Of a DNA stretch of 29,735 nucleotides, positions 1 through 8,546 are shown piece by piece; the first letter of the stretch is position 1; every line of letters starts with the position of its first letter. The notes under the pieces were generated by a model. The model saw nothing but the letters and a program-made list of their open reading frames with translations. It had not been told where the DNA came from and did not search any database. Source of the DNA: Candidatus Helarchaeota archaeon (lineage in GTDB: Archaea; Asgardarchaeota; Lokiarchaeia; Helarchaeales; HEL-GB-A); assembly GCA_016840125.1 (NCBI GenBank), contig JAEOSY010000546.1:1-29735 (forward strand), in the 5' to 3' direction. Position numbers and translations under genes: made by a program.

Positions 1-684
1 AAAATCTATGGGGAAAAATTCCAATTATATGGAATAGATCTTGATAAAAACTTAATTGAATGGGGCCAAAACCATTGGGGCAAACCCAATAATATACATT
101 TATCACAAGGTGATGTATATGCACTTCAATTCCCTACAAATAATTTCGATTTAGTAACATCATTTGGTATGTTAGAATGGCTTAAGAATCCTGTTAAAGC
201 CTTAGATGAGATGATTCGAGTTAATAAGGATAAAAGATTTCTTACTCTAGTGATCGAAAAAAGTAGATTCGAGAAACTTCCGGTCAATGAAAGTGATTCA
301 AGAATCTATAAAGAGTATTTAAGTGGAATTGAGCGAGCTGGGTGTCCTATAGAAAACGAGGGAGAATATATCCAAAATATTTTCGTTAAACGCGAGATTA
401 ATCTGAGGCGACATGAATTTTTGCTTGAAAATAAAACACAAATCTCTAATGGATTACTTGAATTATGGGAACGTTCTTTTACTGAGGAAAAATATAAAGA
501 GATGATAAAAGCTTCAGTGAGTTTCTATATACAATTTTTGAAACTCGTGGGTTGGACGAAGGAAAAACTATTAAACTTCATAGATGAAGAACTTTCACTG
601 AAAAAAACCATTACTTTTTATAAAGAGCATTTAGGAGAGGATTTGATTCAAAGAACACCCATCATCCTCTTAGAATCCACTTAA
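1..684 (+). CDS. Class I SAM-dependent methyltransferase, 5'-truncated by window edge
   Basis: The reading frame is open from base 1, so the start lies outside the window; the first internal ATG at 169 is in the middle of the fold. The visible N-terminal part has YGIDLDKNLIEWG, which fits the acidic-loop strand after motif I, then GDVYALQFPTNNFDLV and FGMLEWLKNPVKALDEM, the usual motif IV/post-motif region of Methyltransf_11/25 proteins. The glycine-rich motif I itself is missing because it would lie upstream. The C-terminal ~120 residues are helical and substrate-specific, and I cannot name a substrate. The gene ends 137 bp before the gelsolin-like gene on the same strand. Confidence 0.75.
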   Translation, partial: KIYGEKFQLYGIDLDKNLIEWGQNHWGKPNNIHLSQGDVYALQFPTNNFDLVTSFGMLEWLKNPVKALDEMIRVNKDKRFLTLVIEKSRFEKLPVNESDSRIYKEYLSGIERAGCPIENEGEYIQNIFVKREINLRRHEFLLENKTQISNGLLELWERSFTEEKYKEMIKASVSFYIQFLKLVGWTKEKLLNFIDEELSLKKTITFYKEHLGEDLIQRTPIILLEST

Positions 685-821
685 ATTTTCATAAGATCTA
701 ATTTCAGATGTGGAAAAAGTAGCTATTATTTATTTTACTAGCTTTACATATAGCTTGTAAATGTTTAAACTTGGGATAAATAAATAAATTTTGAAAACAA
801 ATATTTCCGAGAGGAATTCTT

Positions 822-2114
822 ATGCGAACACAACCATTAGAAGTGTATGAAGTCGAGGAAACAGGTGAATTAGTTTTAAAACACCAGACAGATTTGAGGG
901 AGGCATTAGTATCCCATCGTTCTATCATGATTGTTAATCATAATGATAAAGTGATTGTGTTATGGATTGGGAAAGGGGCGAGTACGCGTGCCAAATTTGC
1001 GGCAGCTCGATCTTCCCGACGGTTTTTGACGGAAAGGAGCCTTTCCTATCGTGTTCGTACCTGTGATGAAGGGGATGAGCCGGATTGGTTTCAAAATCTT
1101 TTCAACATGAAAATAGCAGCACGAAGTCGTGATGATCCACCTTCATTAGAAGTTCTAGCCATTTTAAATGAGATGAAAGCAAAAGCAGTTCCGGACGGAT
1201 TTGATCGGGAAGCATGCATAATTTCACGTGATTTTTACGTACCAGTAGAACATAAATCATCGATTATGGGAAAAAACACCTCTACAATTAAATTCGAGAA
1301 GAGTTCCTATATGCCCGAAGGTTTTTTCATTCTGCCTTCGGGTGCATATCGCCCCCGCTTATTGGTTAGAAATGGGAAGGTTTTGGGAATAGATCTATTA
1401 GTAAATTATGATGTTTCGGCAAGGGATGGGATAAATGTAGAGCTCCTGCAAGAAGCTAAAGGCATAAACGTAAAAATTGACAATCTTCAACAAGATCTCG
1501 AAAAGAGAGACCAAAAAATCAGGGAACTCAAACGAGATCTCTCAGAAAAAAATGAAGACTTAGTAAGGATTAAATTAGAAATCAAGGCCGCTCAAGAAGT
1601 AAAAGGTACAAAAGAGGAGGAGGAGAAAGTCCTTAAAAGTAAAGATAAATTAATATATTCTCTCCAACACGAAATAGCATCAAAAAAGAAGGAAATTGAA
1701 GAACTTCGACTAAGCTTTTACCAGAAAGACGCTTTGATCGGGGAGATCCAACAAGATCTTTCGGAGTTAAATCCAAAACTTGAAAGGCTTCAACAATCAG
1801 TGCAGAAATATAAGGAAATAGCTGACAAAAGTCAACTTGAGGGAGCAAAGAAAGATCAACAGATTGAGGAACTTCAACAGGATAATATAAAGAAGAGTAA
1901 ATTAATTGAAAGCCTTGAAAAATCGATTCCCAAGAAAGATTCTGAGATTGAGAAGCTTAGCCGAGAGGGGGCGACCAAAGACCAGCAGCTTGAGGAACTT
2001 CGGCAAGAAATATCCAAAAAAGATAAGGAACTTCAAAAGAGTGCTTCAACCATATCAGATATGGAAGAAGAACTTCGGGAAAAATCAAGACGCGTTCAAG
2101 AATTAGAATCTTAA
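822..2114 (+). CDS. Gelsolin-like domain protein with long C-terminal coiled coil
   Basis: The 430-aa product has an ATG start preceded by GAGAGGA about 6 nt upstream. Residues ~20-95 look like a single gelsolin/villin homology domain: a hydrophobic strand (IMIVNHNDKVIVLWIGKGAS, with the family-typical WIGKGAS at 48-54), a helix rich in small and basic residues, then the EG-DEP-DWF element at 83-90 that ends gelsolin repeats. Residues ~100-205 are a second globular part that I do not recognise. From ~210 to the end it is heptad-patterned coiled coil with a recurring KDxxIxxLQQD-like motif. Gelsolin-family proteins sever, cap or nucleate actin, and Asgard gelsolins are known to act on actin. 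A single domain fused to a ~220-residue coiled coil is inferred here to be an oligomeric or scaffolded actin regulator. No signal peptide or membrane segment is visible. Confidence 0.75.
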   Translation: MRTQPLEVYEVEETGELVLKHQTDLREALVSHRSIMIVNHNDKVIVLWIGKGASTRAKFAAARSSRRFLTERSLSYRVRTCDEGDEPDWFQNLFNMKIAARSRDDPPSLEVLAILNEMKAKAVPDGFDREACIISRDFYVPVEHKSSIMGKNTSTIKFEKSSYMPEGFFILPSGAYRPRLLVRNGKVLGIDLLVNYDVSARDGINVELLQEAKGINVKIDNLQQDLEKRDQKIRELKRDLSEKNEDLVRIKLEIKAAQEVKGTKEEEEKVLKSKDKLIYSLQHEIASKKKEIEELRLSFYQKDALIGEIQQDLSELNPKLERLQQSVQKYKEIADKSQLEGAKKDQQIEELQQDNIKKSKLIESLEKSIPKKDSEIEKLSREGATKDQQLEELRQEISKKDKELQKSASTISDMEEELREKSRRVQELES

Positions 2115-2186
2115 TGGAAGTTGTGTTAAGAAATCTAATCCGAAAAAATTATCTACAAAATAAAATTAGGGGGAATTTTCTACTTA

Positions 2187-2876
2187 TTAATGTCCATTGA
2201 ATTTGTATATTTCGTTAATTCGTTCTGTTAATCGTTCTTTTGCATAAATTTGCCCAAGTTCCATGATTCGTATTATTCCGTTTCTAACAAAAGAAGGGAG
2301 TTTCATGACGTTTTTGTTTTCTTTAACCACACCTATTACTTCATAACTAAATTCTAATTCTCTCTGAAGATTGTCCAATGCATCCTGTTTTTTAGCATAG
2401 GCATTTTTTGTGAGTTCCTCATAGCACGTTCCAGAGCTCGTGAGCAGACGACGTGCGGGCTTAATGCGACTTCTAAATAAATCCTTCATGATGCCTTCTA
2501 TAATCGGATATGCTTTGTGATTCTTCCTACAGCGATGAAATGATTGATCATTAAGCATATAATCGACTATATGCTCATCAACTAATGCATCTATGTTATT
2601 GCCATCGTATTTCATCGCACATTCGAGAATAATATCGATCTGATTTATAGCTTTGTCGCGGATATCTTTCCTTGCTAAAATATTATATATAAGCTTAGCT
2701 ATGGGATTAAAAAGCCACCCCGTGAACCCTCCATACATCTTTCCAATACAAACTTGAATATAATCCAAACCAGTGTCCATTTCGTTGATCATTTCTTCTT
2801 TAACAAGTTCAGCGTGCTCTAAGGTTGAATCATCATACATGGACGGGTCACCAACTTTAATCATCAACAAATACAT
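2187..2876 (-). CDS. Hypothetical helical protein, 229 aa
   Basis: I do not recognise this family. The 229-aa protein is predicted to be mostly alpha-helical, with charged amphipathic stretches and no clear membrane segment. It has scattered cysteines (VCIGK near residue 43, ILECAMKY near 84, HRCRK near 115, GTCYEE near 150) that do not form a paired zinc motif. The first ATG is used; Met5 is an alternative start (MIKVGDPSM). It converges with the gelsolin-like gene (73 bp between stop codons) and sits upstream of the dolichol-kinase-like gene on the same strand order with a 186-bp gap, so it is probably transcribed alone. Confidence 0.6.
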   Translation of the reverse strand: MYLLMIKVGDPSMYDDSTLEHAELVKEEMINEMDTGLDYIQVCIGKMYGGFTGWLFNPIAKLIYNILARKDIRDKAINQIDIILECAMKYDGNNIDALVDEHIVDYMLNDQSFHRCRKNHKAYPIIEGIMKDLFRSRIKPARRLLTSSGTCYEELTKNAYAKKQDALDNLQRELEFSYEVIGVVKENKNVMKLPSFVRNGIIRIMELGQIYAKERLTERINEIYKFNGH

Positions 2877-3062
2877 CCTTAGCTTATTTAGTTTTGTTAC
2901 TTTCTGATAGGTAAGATGCTACTTAAATCATGATTTTAAAAAAAGAAATTATTTCATTTCCATAAAAATCTCAATATTGTAGCTCATAAGCTATACATAT
3001 AGTATGTTATAAGAAAGAATTTTGACCACTAGAGCACGTTTGTTCGAATTTTTTTTTTGGTT

Positions 3063-4055
3063 TTATAGAAGATTAAATCCGTAGGCAATCAGCCACATCA
3101 ATAAACCAGCTACTATAGGGACAGATAAGTTATCGTTGATTTTAGGATGATCAATGTAATCAAATAGTGCAAATACCCCACCAGCAGTTAAAGCTAGTAA
3201 AATACTCGCATACCAAGCCCAGTCAGGTCGAAAAACAAAACATAAAACCAGTGTTGAAGCGATTCCAACAATAGTACCTGCGATTGTACCCTCAACTTTT
3301 TTATCGGAACCTGCTTTCAGGATTCTTTTGCCATAATTCTTTCCTACAAGAGATGCCATGGAATCGCTCGCCCCAATGAGCATAGCTACCGCGGCAAAGA
3401 TTGGAAATGGTAGTACGAAGAAGATACTTATTGCTACAATGGTTCCTGGCGGGGATGAGTATGATCTCAATTCTTTCTTCTTCATCGCACTTGTGAAGAG
3501 ATTAACACCCCATCCGGGTAAGTATTTAAAATTATAGAGACGTAGTAAATCCCCAAGTGTGAATAAGGTCACCAGAGCGAAACCAATATTTAAAATAATA
3601 AACCGCCCAATAGAATCGCCTCCCAGACTTAATCCCAGAGAATAGCCAGCAATGACGATTATGGGTATTAAAGCATGGTAGAGCTTTCGTCTAACATCGC
3701 GTCCGGAAGTATATTCCTCAGGAAATACCCGGATAAATTCTTCATAGTCGCGTTCATTAATTTTATCAAAATTGCATTCTTTAGTCCATTTTCTAATACG
3801 CAAATATTCCATAAGAGGGATGATAAACAACCCCCCTAGTACCAACATTTGAATTAGAATAGTCCATCCAGGCAGGTCTGCCATTAAAGGAAAAAGTAGA
3901 CTAACAGAGACAAAACAGCCAAAAATTAGTAATTCATTCCATTTATATTCTAGTTCTTTAAATTCTCGAATGATCCGGAGTAGTATTAATCCTGCAAAAG
4001 CAAAAAGGACTAACATATAAGGTAGACAAATCAATAGATTATCTAAATATGCCAT
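3063..4055 (-). CDS. Dolichol/phytol kinase (DGK1/SEC59)-family polyprenol or diacylglycerol kinase
   Basis: This 330-aa polytopic membrane protein has about 9 hydrophobic segments. Signature features of the CTP-dependent lipid kinase family (COG0170: SEC59, DGK1, VTE5) are present. These are RRKLYHALIP at 122-131, matching the conserved R-K-x-x-H motif; GASDSMASLVGKNYGKR at 228-244, with the family Asp and the G-x-x-x-GK element; KKVEGTIAG at 252-260, matching the KT-x-EG-S motif; and NDNLSVPIVAG at 307-317, close to the DDNL-x-IP motif near the C-terminus. The family phosphorylates an isoprenoid alcohol or diacylglycerol using CTP. In archaea the plausible role is dolichyl phosphate or isoprenoid phosphate salvage for glycan carriers or membrane lipids. 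The first ~115 residues are an extra N-terminal membrane region. The exact substrate cannot be told. Confidence 0.8.
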   Translation of the reverse strand: MAYLDNLLICLPYMLVLFAFAGLILLRIIREFKELEYKWNELLIFGCFVSVSLLFPLMADLPGWTILIQMLVLGGLFIIPLMEYLRIRKWTKECNFDKINERDYEEFIRVFPEEYTSGRDVRRKLYHALIPIIVIAGYSLGLSLGGDSIGRFIILNIGFALVTLFTLGDLLRLYNFKYLPGWGVNLFTSAMKKKELRSYSSPPGTIVAISIFFVLPFPIFAAVAMLIGASDSMASLVGKNYGKRILKAGSDKKVEGTIAGTIVGIASTLVLCFVFRPDWAWYASILLALTAGGVFALFDYIDHPKINDNLSVPIVAGLLMWLIAYGFNLL

Positions 4056-4130
4056 TTATATCACATGGACATAATGGGGGTTCAATTCTATAATTGTTTC
4101 TACTACCTGAAAAAATATAGGAAAATAAAT

Positions 4131-4928
4131 TTAATGGGAGCTTTGGAAAAATATCGCCATTTTGGAATTAATTTCACTTGGTTTTTCAAGAAAGGACATA
4201 TGACCAGTATCCGCAATAATCTCTAACTCAGAATTTGAAAGTTTTTTGTGCATTTTTTTTGACATATCAACAGGAGTGAGAATATCCTTTTCGCCAACGA
4301 TTATTAAAACGGGGCAACTAATTTGTTTCAAATTCACCGCCGAATTTAATACCGCAATACCACAGGCAGCGCTCACATAGAGCGGAACGGAGTCGCTATC
4401 GTGAATGAGATTCTCGATGAGCGTTCGACGCGGTTCTGACTTGGAAGATTTTAGAGTTTTTTGCCAGATTTGCCGTAAGGTTTTAGAAACAAAAAAGCTT
4501 CCCAGATTACGCCAGATTGAGAACTTGGTGGGAATATACGCGGTTGTATCGATCAAAACGACCCCTTTTATTTCATCAAAAAACCTTTCACTGTATTTTA
4601 AGGTAATCATTCCACCTAAACTATGACCGATTAACCAATAATTGCTAATTTCGAGGTTTTGGAGTAAATTGCGTAAATATTTTGATTGACGTTTTAGTGA
4701 ATATCCATAGGTGGGCTTGGAGGATAAGCCGAATCCTCTTAAATCATATACCAAAACTTGATACTTTTTCTTGAAGAAATCGATCTGTTCTCGCCAAATT
4801 TTATGATATTCAGCCCATCCGTGCAAAAAAACAAGTGTTTCAGAAGCTTCAGCATTTTGATGCAATTCATAATACAATTTATTGCGCCGATCCGTTCTGA
4901 AATAGGGCATTTTATCACTAATTATCAA
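4131..4928 (-). CDS. Alpha/beta-hydrolase fold hydrolase
   Basis: The 265-aa protein has the full alpha/beta-hydrolase signature. The oxyanion-hole segment is LVFLHGWAEYHKIW (HGW at 36-38), then YDLRGFGLSSKP (61-72). The nucleophile elbow is GHSLGG with Ser103. A helical cap follows (~135-185). The acid is in LIIVGEKDILTP (Asp215), and the catalytic base is His243 in DTGHMSFLEKP. Length and motif spacing match esterase, epoxide-hydrolase and haloperoxidase-like members. The residue after the HGW motif and the lack of a second cap Tyr pair do not let me pick a class. It is probably cytosolic, as there is no signal peptide. It lies 75 bp upstream of the dolichol-kinase-like gene on the same strand, so co-transcription is possible. 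Confidence 0.85.
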   Translation of the reverse strand: MIISDKMPYFRTDRRNKLYYELHQNAEASETLVFLHGWAEYHKIWREQIDFFKKKYQVLVYDLRGFGLSSKPTYGYSLKRQSKYLRNLLQNLEISNYWLIGHSLGGMITLKYSERFFDEIKGVVLIDTTAYIPTKFSIWRNLGSFFVSKTLRQIWQKTLKSSKSEPRRTLIENLIHDSDSVPLYVSAACGIAVLNSAVNLKQISCPVLIIVGEKDILTPVDMSKKMHKKLSNSELEIIADTGHMSFLEKPSEINSKMAIFFQSSH

Positions 4929-5044
4929 TTTTTAATTTAGCATAAATGTAGATCTCTTCCAAATTATTAAAATATTCTAACAATCTTTTTAAGATACGTC
5001 AAGTAAATTTATGATACATTATCCAGATTTAGAAGGGTATTCCT

Positions 5045-6616
5045 ATGGACGAAAGAAAGGCAGTTATTTTAGATTTTGACGGAACATTGTATAATAACAT
5101 AGTAGCCATGAAAGATGCAACTGCAGACGCGTTGAAACGGTTTGAAGTCGAGTATAACGCTGAAAAAGCGCTGACAGAAACAACTCGTCTGATAGAGAAG
5201 ATAAGATCATCAGCACTTTCTAAAATTCTACTAAGGGCATGGGAACTATTGAGTGATGTAGAGTATTTAGAAGGGCGAAAGTTTTTAGAAAAGGCGGAAA
5301 TTGTATTTTACGCTTACACGCTTTACAAAGATTATACGAAAGAATGTACTCTCTTCTCAGGAGTTTCAGAATTGCTAAAGAACCTTAAAAATCAATATAA
5401 AGTTGCCATTGTGACCAGTGGCTCACGGGCCGATACCACAGAATTGTTGAAAGAATTTCAAATTTATGATTACATTGATGCCTTTATTTCGGGGGATGAT
5501 GTAGAAAACACAAAGCCTCATCCTGAAGGGATTGTAAAAATTCTCAAAGAAATTGGAGTTTCTCCTAATAATGCAATATATATTGGTGATTTACCTCTTG
5601 ATATCAAGGCAGGGAAGAATGCAGGAGTTAAAACTATTGCGGTAACCACCGGATTAGTCCCGCGAAGTGATTTAGAGAGGGAAGCCCCAGACAATGTTGT
5701 GAGACACATTACTGAAATTACATCGATTGTACCAGGTTTATCACCAATAGAAGTGAATATCGATGCGGATTTTGCCAAAGCTATTAAAGAACGACGTGAA
5801 TTTGTTCCAAAATCGGAAGAAAAGAAGGTATCTGTTACAGATCGCTTAAAATCCCTTACAATTGAAGGATTAAAGGATTTACTTAAACAACCGCTCGAGT
5901 TTTTCCGTGAATTACTCAATAAAATGTTGGAAGAAACGGGTACCTCCAATCTCCAAGAATCGCTGACTGTGTTTGAAGGGGTAGAAGATGATATCCTTAG
6001 GGTTGTAGGATTGATTGGACTGCATGCGTTAAATGAACGGTTAGGAGATGTTCTTCATAAGATGCTTCAAACGGAATACGGAGCATATCTTGGCTATTTA
6101 AACTATGAATTCATGGAACAAACAATCAAGACCGTGATACCCGATGAATTGTTTGATGAGCTTCGAGTTATGCTGATTACAGTCACGAAGGATATATTAC
6201 CCGAAGGGGTGTATAATACTCTCGCACAAATGGAACCATATGACTTCATCAGCTACATACTTGATGGAGTTAAACTAGCGATGGTAGATTTAGGTATGCA
6301 AACCTTTGAAATACGTGAATTCGTTGGAGATAAGTTTGCTGATGACGAAATGGGAATGATCGAATTTATTTGGGAATTGGTAAAAACAGTATTTACAATT
6401 GTTCTGAACGTCATATCTATTCCTATGAAACTTACCATTAAACAAAGCGCACCCATGATAAAGGACACCATCCGACTATCTCTTGATGCAATGTCACGAA
6501 GTATTGAAGCTGTTAATACCAACATCCTTGAAAAGTCCGAACAATTTGGGAAACTCGGTGAAATCCTTCAGAAGTTCATACCAAAAGACCAAGAATCCGA
6601 TGAAGCGCCAGAGTAA
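5045..6616 (+). CDS. HAD-superfamily phosphatase fused to a large helical C-terminal region
   Basis: Residues 1-230 form a complete phosphoglycolate-phosphatase-like HAD domain. Motif I is ILDFDGTLY (nucleophile Asp10, Asp12); a helical C1 cap spans ~20-95; motif II is VTSGS (Thr124/Ser125); motif III is Lys157 in TKPHP; motif IV is IGDLPLDIKAG (Asp182, Asp186). All catalytic residues are present, so the domain should be active on a small phosphorylated substrate. Residues ~255-523 are an additional helical region that I do not recognise. It includes a hydrophobic amphipathic stretch near 443-470 (FTIVLNVISIPMKL) that could touch a membrane. Stand-alone HAD phosphatases of this type are ~220 aa, so this is more than twice the usual length. 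The start is ATG, with GAAGGGT upstream. Confidence 0.8.
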   Translation: MDERKAVILDFDGTLYNNIVAMKDATADALKRFEVEYNAEKALTETTRLIEKIRSSALSKILLRAWELLSDVEYLEGRKFLEKAEIVFYAYTLYKDYTKECTLFSGVSELLKNLKNQYKVAIVTSGSRADTTELLKEFQIYDYIDAFISGDDVENTKPHPEGIVKILKEIGVSPNNAIYIGDLPLDIKAGKNAGVKTIAVTTGLVPRSDLEREAPDNVVRHITEITSIVPGLSPIEVNIDADFAKAIKERREFVPKSEEKKVSVTDRLKSLTIEGLKDLLKQPLEFFRELLNKMLEETGTSNLQESLTVFEGVEDDILRVVGLIGLHALNERLGDVLHKMLQTEYGAYLGYLNYEFMEQTIKTVIPDELFDELRVMLITVTKDILPEGVYNTLAQMEPYDFISYILDGVKLAMVDLGMQTFEIREFVGDKFADDEMGMIEFIWELVKTVFTIVLNVISIPMKLTIKQSAPMIKDTIRLSLDAMSRSIEAVNTNILEKSEQFGKLGEILQKFIPKDQESDEAPE

Positions 6617-6690
6617 ACACCATAAACCGTAAGAAAAATAAAAAGCGCTTTTTATCTTATTATAGTATAAAACCATTTGAGGATCCAAAT

Positions 6691-7287
6691 TTGAAAACTC
6701 CTGCAGAAGTCATTGCAGAGGGCCTAATTTCAAGTATCGAGAGTAAGGAACCCTACGAAATACGAGGACCGTTAAGTTATTTGAAGAAAAAATGCATTCA
6801 AATTAATTTTCCCAATTTGCATGAGGTCATCGTTATTTATTTTGATGGGAATATAGAGAATTCTGCCGGAATCCATTATGAAATTTATTCCACACCAATT
6901 ATTCACTGCAGAAAATGTGGTTGGAACGGAACCGCTGCGGATCTTCCAGTACACGAGAAAAAAGTTGAAATTAAAGCTATGTCGGAATTAGTTTGGGAGC
7001 AAAATGAGTTAATGAATCCAATTCTTCGTGAAATAATTGAAATATGCCCTAAATGCGGGTCGAACCGACTCACTAAAAAAGAATACCGCCATAGAGGACG
7101 AGATCTCTGGATTATAGGGACCCATAATGATATTGCAAAGCTTGGTACTCTTATTGATCCTGTTATTCCCCACCGGGTAAATGGGTTAATTAATGCATTT
7201 TGGAGTTATTTTGTGAGTGAAAAAATAAAGTTACGCCCCCTTTGGCGATTAGATCTTGCGATCCAATTTGGAAGGTTGCTGTTATAG
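6691..7287 (+). CDS. Hypothetical zinc-ribbon protein, 198 aa
   Basis: The start is TTG at 6691, supported by TGAGGA about 7 nt upstream; no ATG is in frame nearby. I do not recognise the family. A zinc ribbon is formed by HCRKCGW (Cys at ~73 and 76) and CPKCGSNR (Cys at ~117 and 120), with a ~40-residue insert between the knuckles. The N-terminal ~65 residues look like an alpha/beta domain (EVIVIYFDGN strand). The C-terminal ~60 residues are basic and aromatic and contain GRDLWIIGTHNDIAKLG. It follows the HAD gene by 74 bp and precedes the V4R/TRAPP-like pair by 146 bp. A nucleic-acid or protein-binding role is possible but not shown. Confidence 0.6.
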   Translation: MKTPAEVIAEGLISSIESKEPYEIRGPLSYLKKKCIQINFPNLHEVIVIYFDGNIENSAGIHYEIYSTPIIHCRKCGWNGTAADLPVHEKKVEIKAMSELVWEQNELMNPILREIIEICPKCGSNRLTKKEYRHRGRDLWIIGTHNDIAKLGTLIDPVIPHRVNGLINAFWSYFVSEKIKLRPLWRLDLAIQFGRLLL

Positions 7288-7433
7288 GTTAAGAGTCTCA
7301 GAATTAAGAAAATATTTCATTTTTAGTATTCTATCATCTACAATTATTTTAAGAATTCAAAACATAAATTAAAGAATTAAAAAAAACATCTCATTTAATA
7401 ATGGTTAAATCACGATAACAGGAGTTATCTTCA

Positions 7434-7910
7434 ATGGCAGGTAATAGAGCAGACATTTTGAACAAGAAATTTAAGGTCAATCAAATCAGAAATGGGATTT
7501 ATGCGTATATTAAGGTGTTAAAAGAGAGAAACCTTTCCACCGTGGATATTATAGCGAAATTGAAGGAGATGGGGCGGAATATCGCACTGACATACAGAAA
7601 CTATTGGAAGCCCGATTTTAAGGACGAACTAGATTTAATGCGAGATATTCATCGGTCTGTTTTTAAAACGGCAGCGAAGGTTCGAGAAAAAGATGCCCAA
7701 ATTATAGTAACTTCGCGAAGATGTCCCCTTTGTAAGTATAGGCGAGAGGGCATAGAAACTCCCGGGTGTAACATAATAGTCGGGTTTATAGAAATAATAT
7801 ACCAAACGCTAGCAGAAAACAATCCAGAACTTCCAAAAGTTGAGGGTGTTGTTGAAACGAGCCGGATTTTTGGAGAAAAATATTGTAAATATAATTTTGA
7901 AAGGATATAG
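7434..7910 (+). CDS. V4R/TRAPP (Bet3)-like domain protein, first of a pair
   Basis: The 158-aa product has an ATG start with AACAGGAG upstream. The pattern fits the V4R/TRAPPC3-like fold. It has an N-terminal helix pair with LKEMGRNIALTYRNYW (~46-60), a middle helix, then a strand followed by CPLC (~97-100). The glycine-centred helix is GCNIIVGFIEIIYQTL (~111-126), and the ending VVETSRIFGEKYCKYNFE resembles the V4R closing element (x-E-x2-C-x2-G-x2-x-C-x-F). In V4R proteins this fold binds small ligands or makes dimers; in TRAPP it forms the core of a vesicle-tethering complex. It lacks an obvious palmitoylation-type Cys assignment. The next gene starts 10 bp downstream and has the same architecture, so the two probably form a heterodimer (inference). 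Confidence 0.62.
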   Translation: MAGNRADILNKKFKVNQIRNGIYAYIKVLKERNLSTVDIIAKLKEMGRNIALTYRNYWKPDFKDELDLMRDIHRSVFKTAAKVREKDAQIIVTSRRCPLCKYRREGIETPGCNIIVGFIEIIYQTLAENNPELPKVEGVVETSRIFGEKYCKYNFERI

Positions 7911-7920
7911 GTGATTAAAA

Positions 7921-8505
7921 ATGGCTAAATCATTTGTTGGATGGATTGCAAGACGATTTGGAGTAGATATTGATGGGCTCTTCTGGGATCTAGTATATCG
8001 AGAACTTATTAGAACCGAGTTAGAGCTGAATGATGACAATTTTCTTGAGATATTTAAGCGAGTTGGTGGAGAAGCGGCGATCGGTAGTGCAAAAAGACAT
8101 AAGACAGTTATGAACCTGTTCGCGCCGAAAGATGCAAGTAACATCTTGGATTACATAGAGTTTATCTGGTCCACCGTGTTTGCAGAAGATATCAAAATGA
8201 AGGAGGAAACACAGGAAGATGTGGATGGTAATATTACCAAAGTTATCCTGGATGTTGAACATTGCCCCATTTGTCAGGGATTTGGAGATGATAAAGAAGA
8301 CTTTCCTGATCTTTTAAAGGAAAAGCTTGAATCCAAGGGAGATGGTTATGCATGTATCCTCTTAGGAATGATCGAAGGATTATCAAATTACATATTTGAA
8401 TCCAGGAATGATCCCTACCGGGTGAAAATCCGCGAATTAGAATGCATTGCCCTTGGTGGAAAGCAGCTAAGGTTTGAAGCGATATTAGAAAAGACCGAGT
8501 CTTAA
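7921..8505 (+). CDS. V4R/TRAPP-like domain protein, second of a pair
   Basis: The 194-aa product begins 10 bp after the preceding gene and is surely co-transcribed with it; the upstream gene's last codons supply AGGATATAGGTG as the likely ribosome-binding region. The layout parallels its neighbour: an N-terminal helical part with FKRVGGEAAIGSAKRH (~46-61), a strand then HCPICQGFG (~114-122), the helix YACILLGMIEGLSNYIF (~143-159), and a closing VKIRELECIALGGKQLRFEAIL that resembles the terminal beta hairpin of V4R domains. A ~25-residue acidic insert (DDKEDFPDLLKEK) follows the CPIC motif. Sequence identity to the partner is low, so it is an old paralogue rather than a recent duplication. It may be a TRAPP-like subunit or a ligand-binding V4R sensor. 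Confidence 0.55.
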   Translation: MAKSFVGWIARRFGVDIDGLFWDLVYRELIRTELELNDDNFLEIFKRVGGEAAIGSAKRHKTVMNLFAPKDASNILDYIEFIWSTVFAEDIKMKEETQEDVDGNITKVILDVEHCPICQGFGDDKEDFPDLLKEKLESKGDGYACILLGMIEGLSNYIFESRNDPYRVKIRELECIALGGKQLRFEAILEKTES

Positions 8506-8546
8506 TTTATTTTTATTATAAAAAAAATAAAAAAGTAAAAATAACC

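Noticed and set aside
5518..5949. A 143-codon minus-strand frame opposite the HAD gene
   Set aside because: It is a shadow of the HAD coding sequence, which has all catalytic motifs on the plus strand; the antisense product is serine-rich with no recognisable motif.
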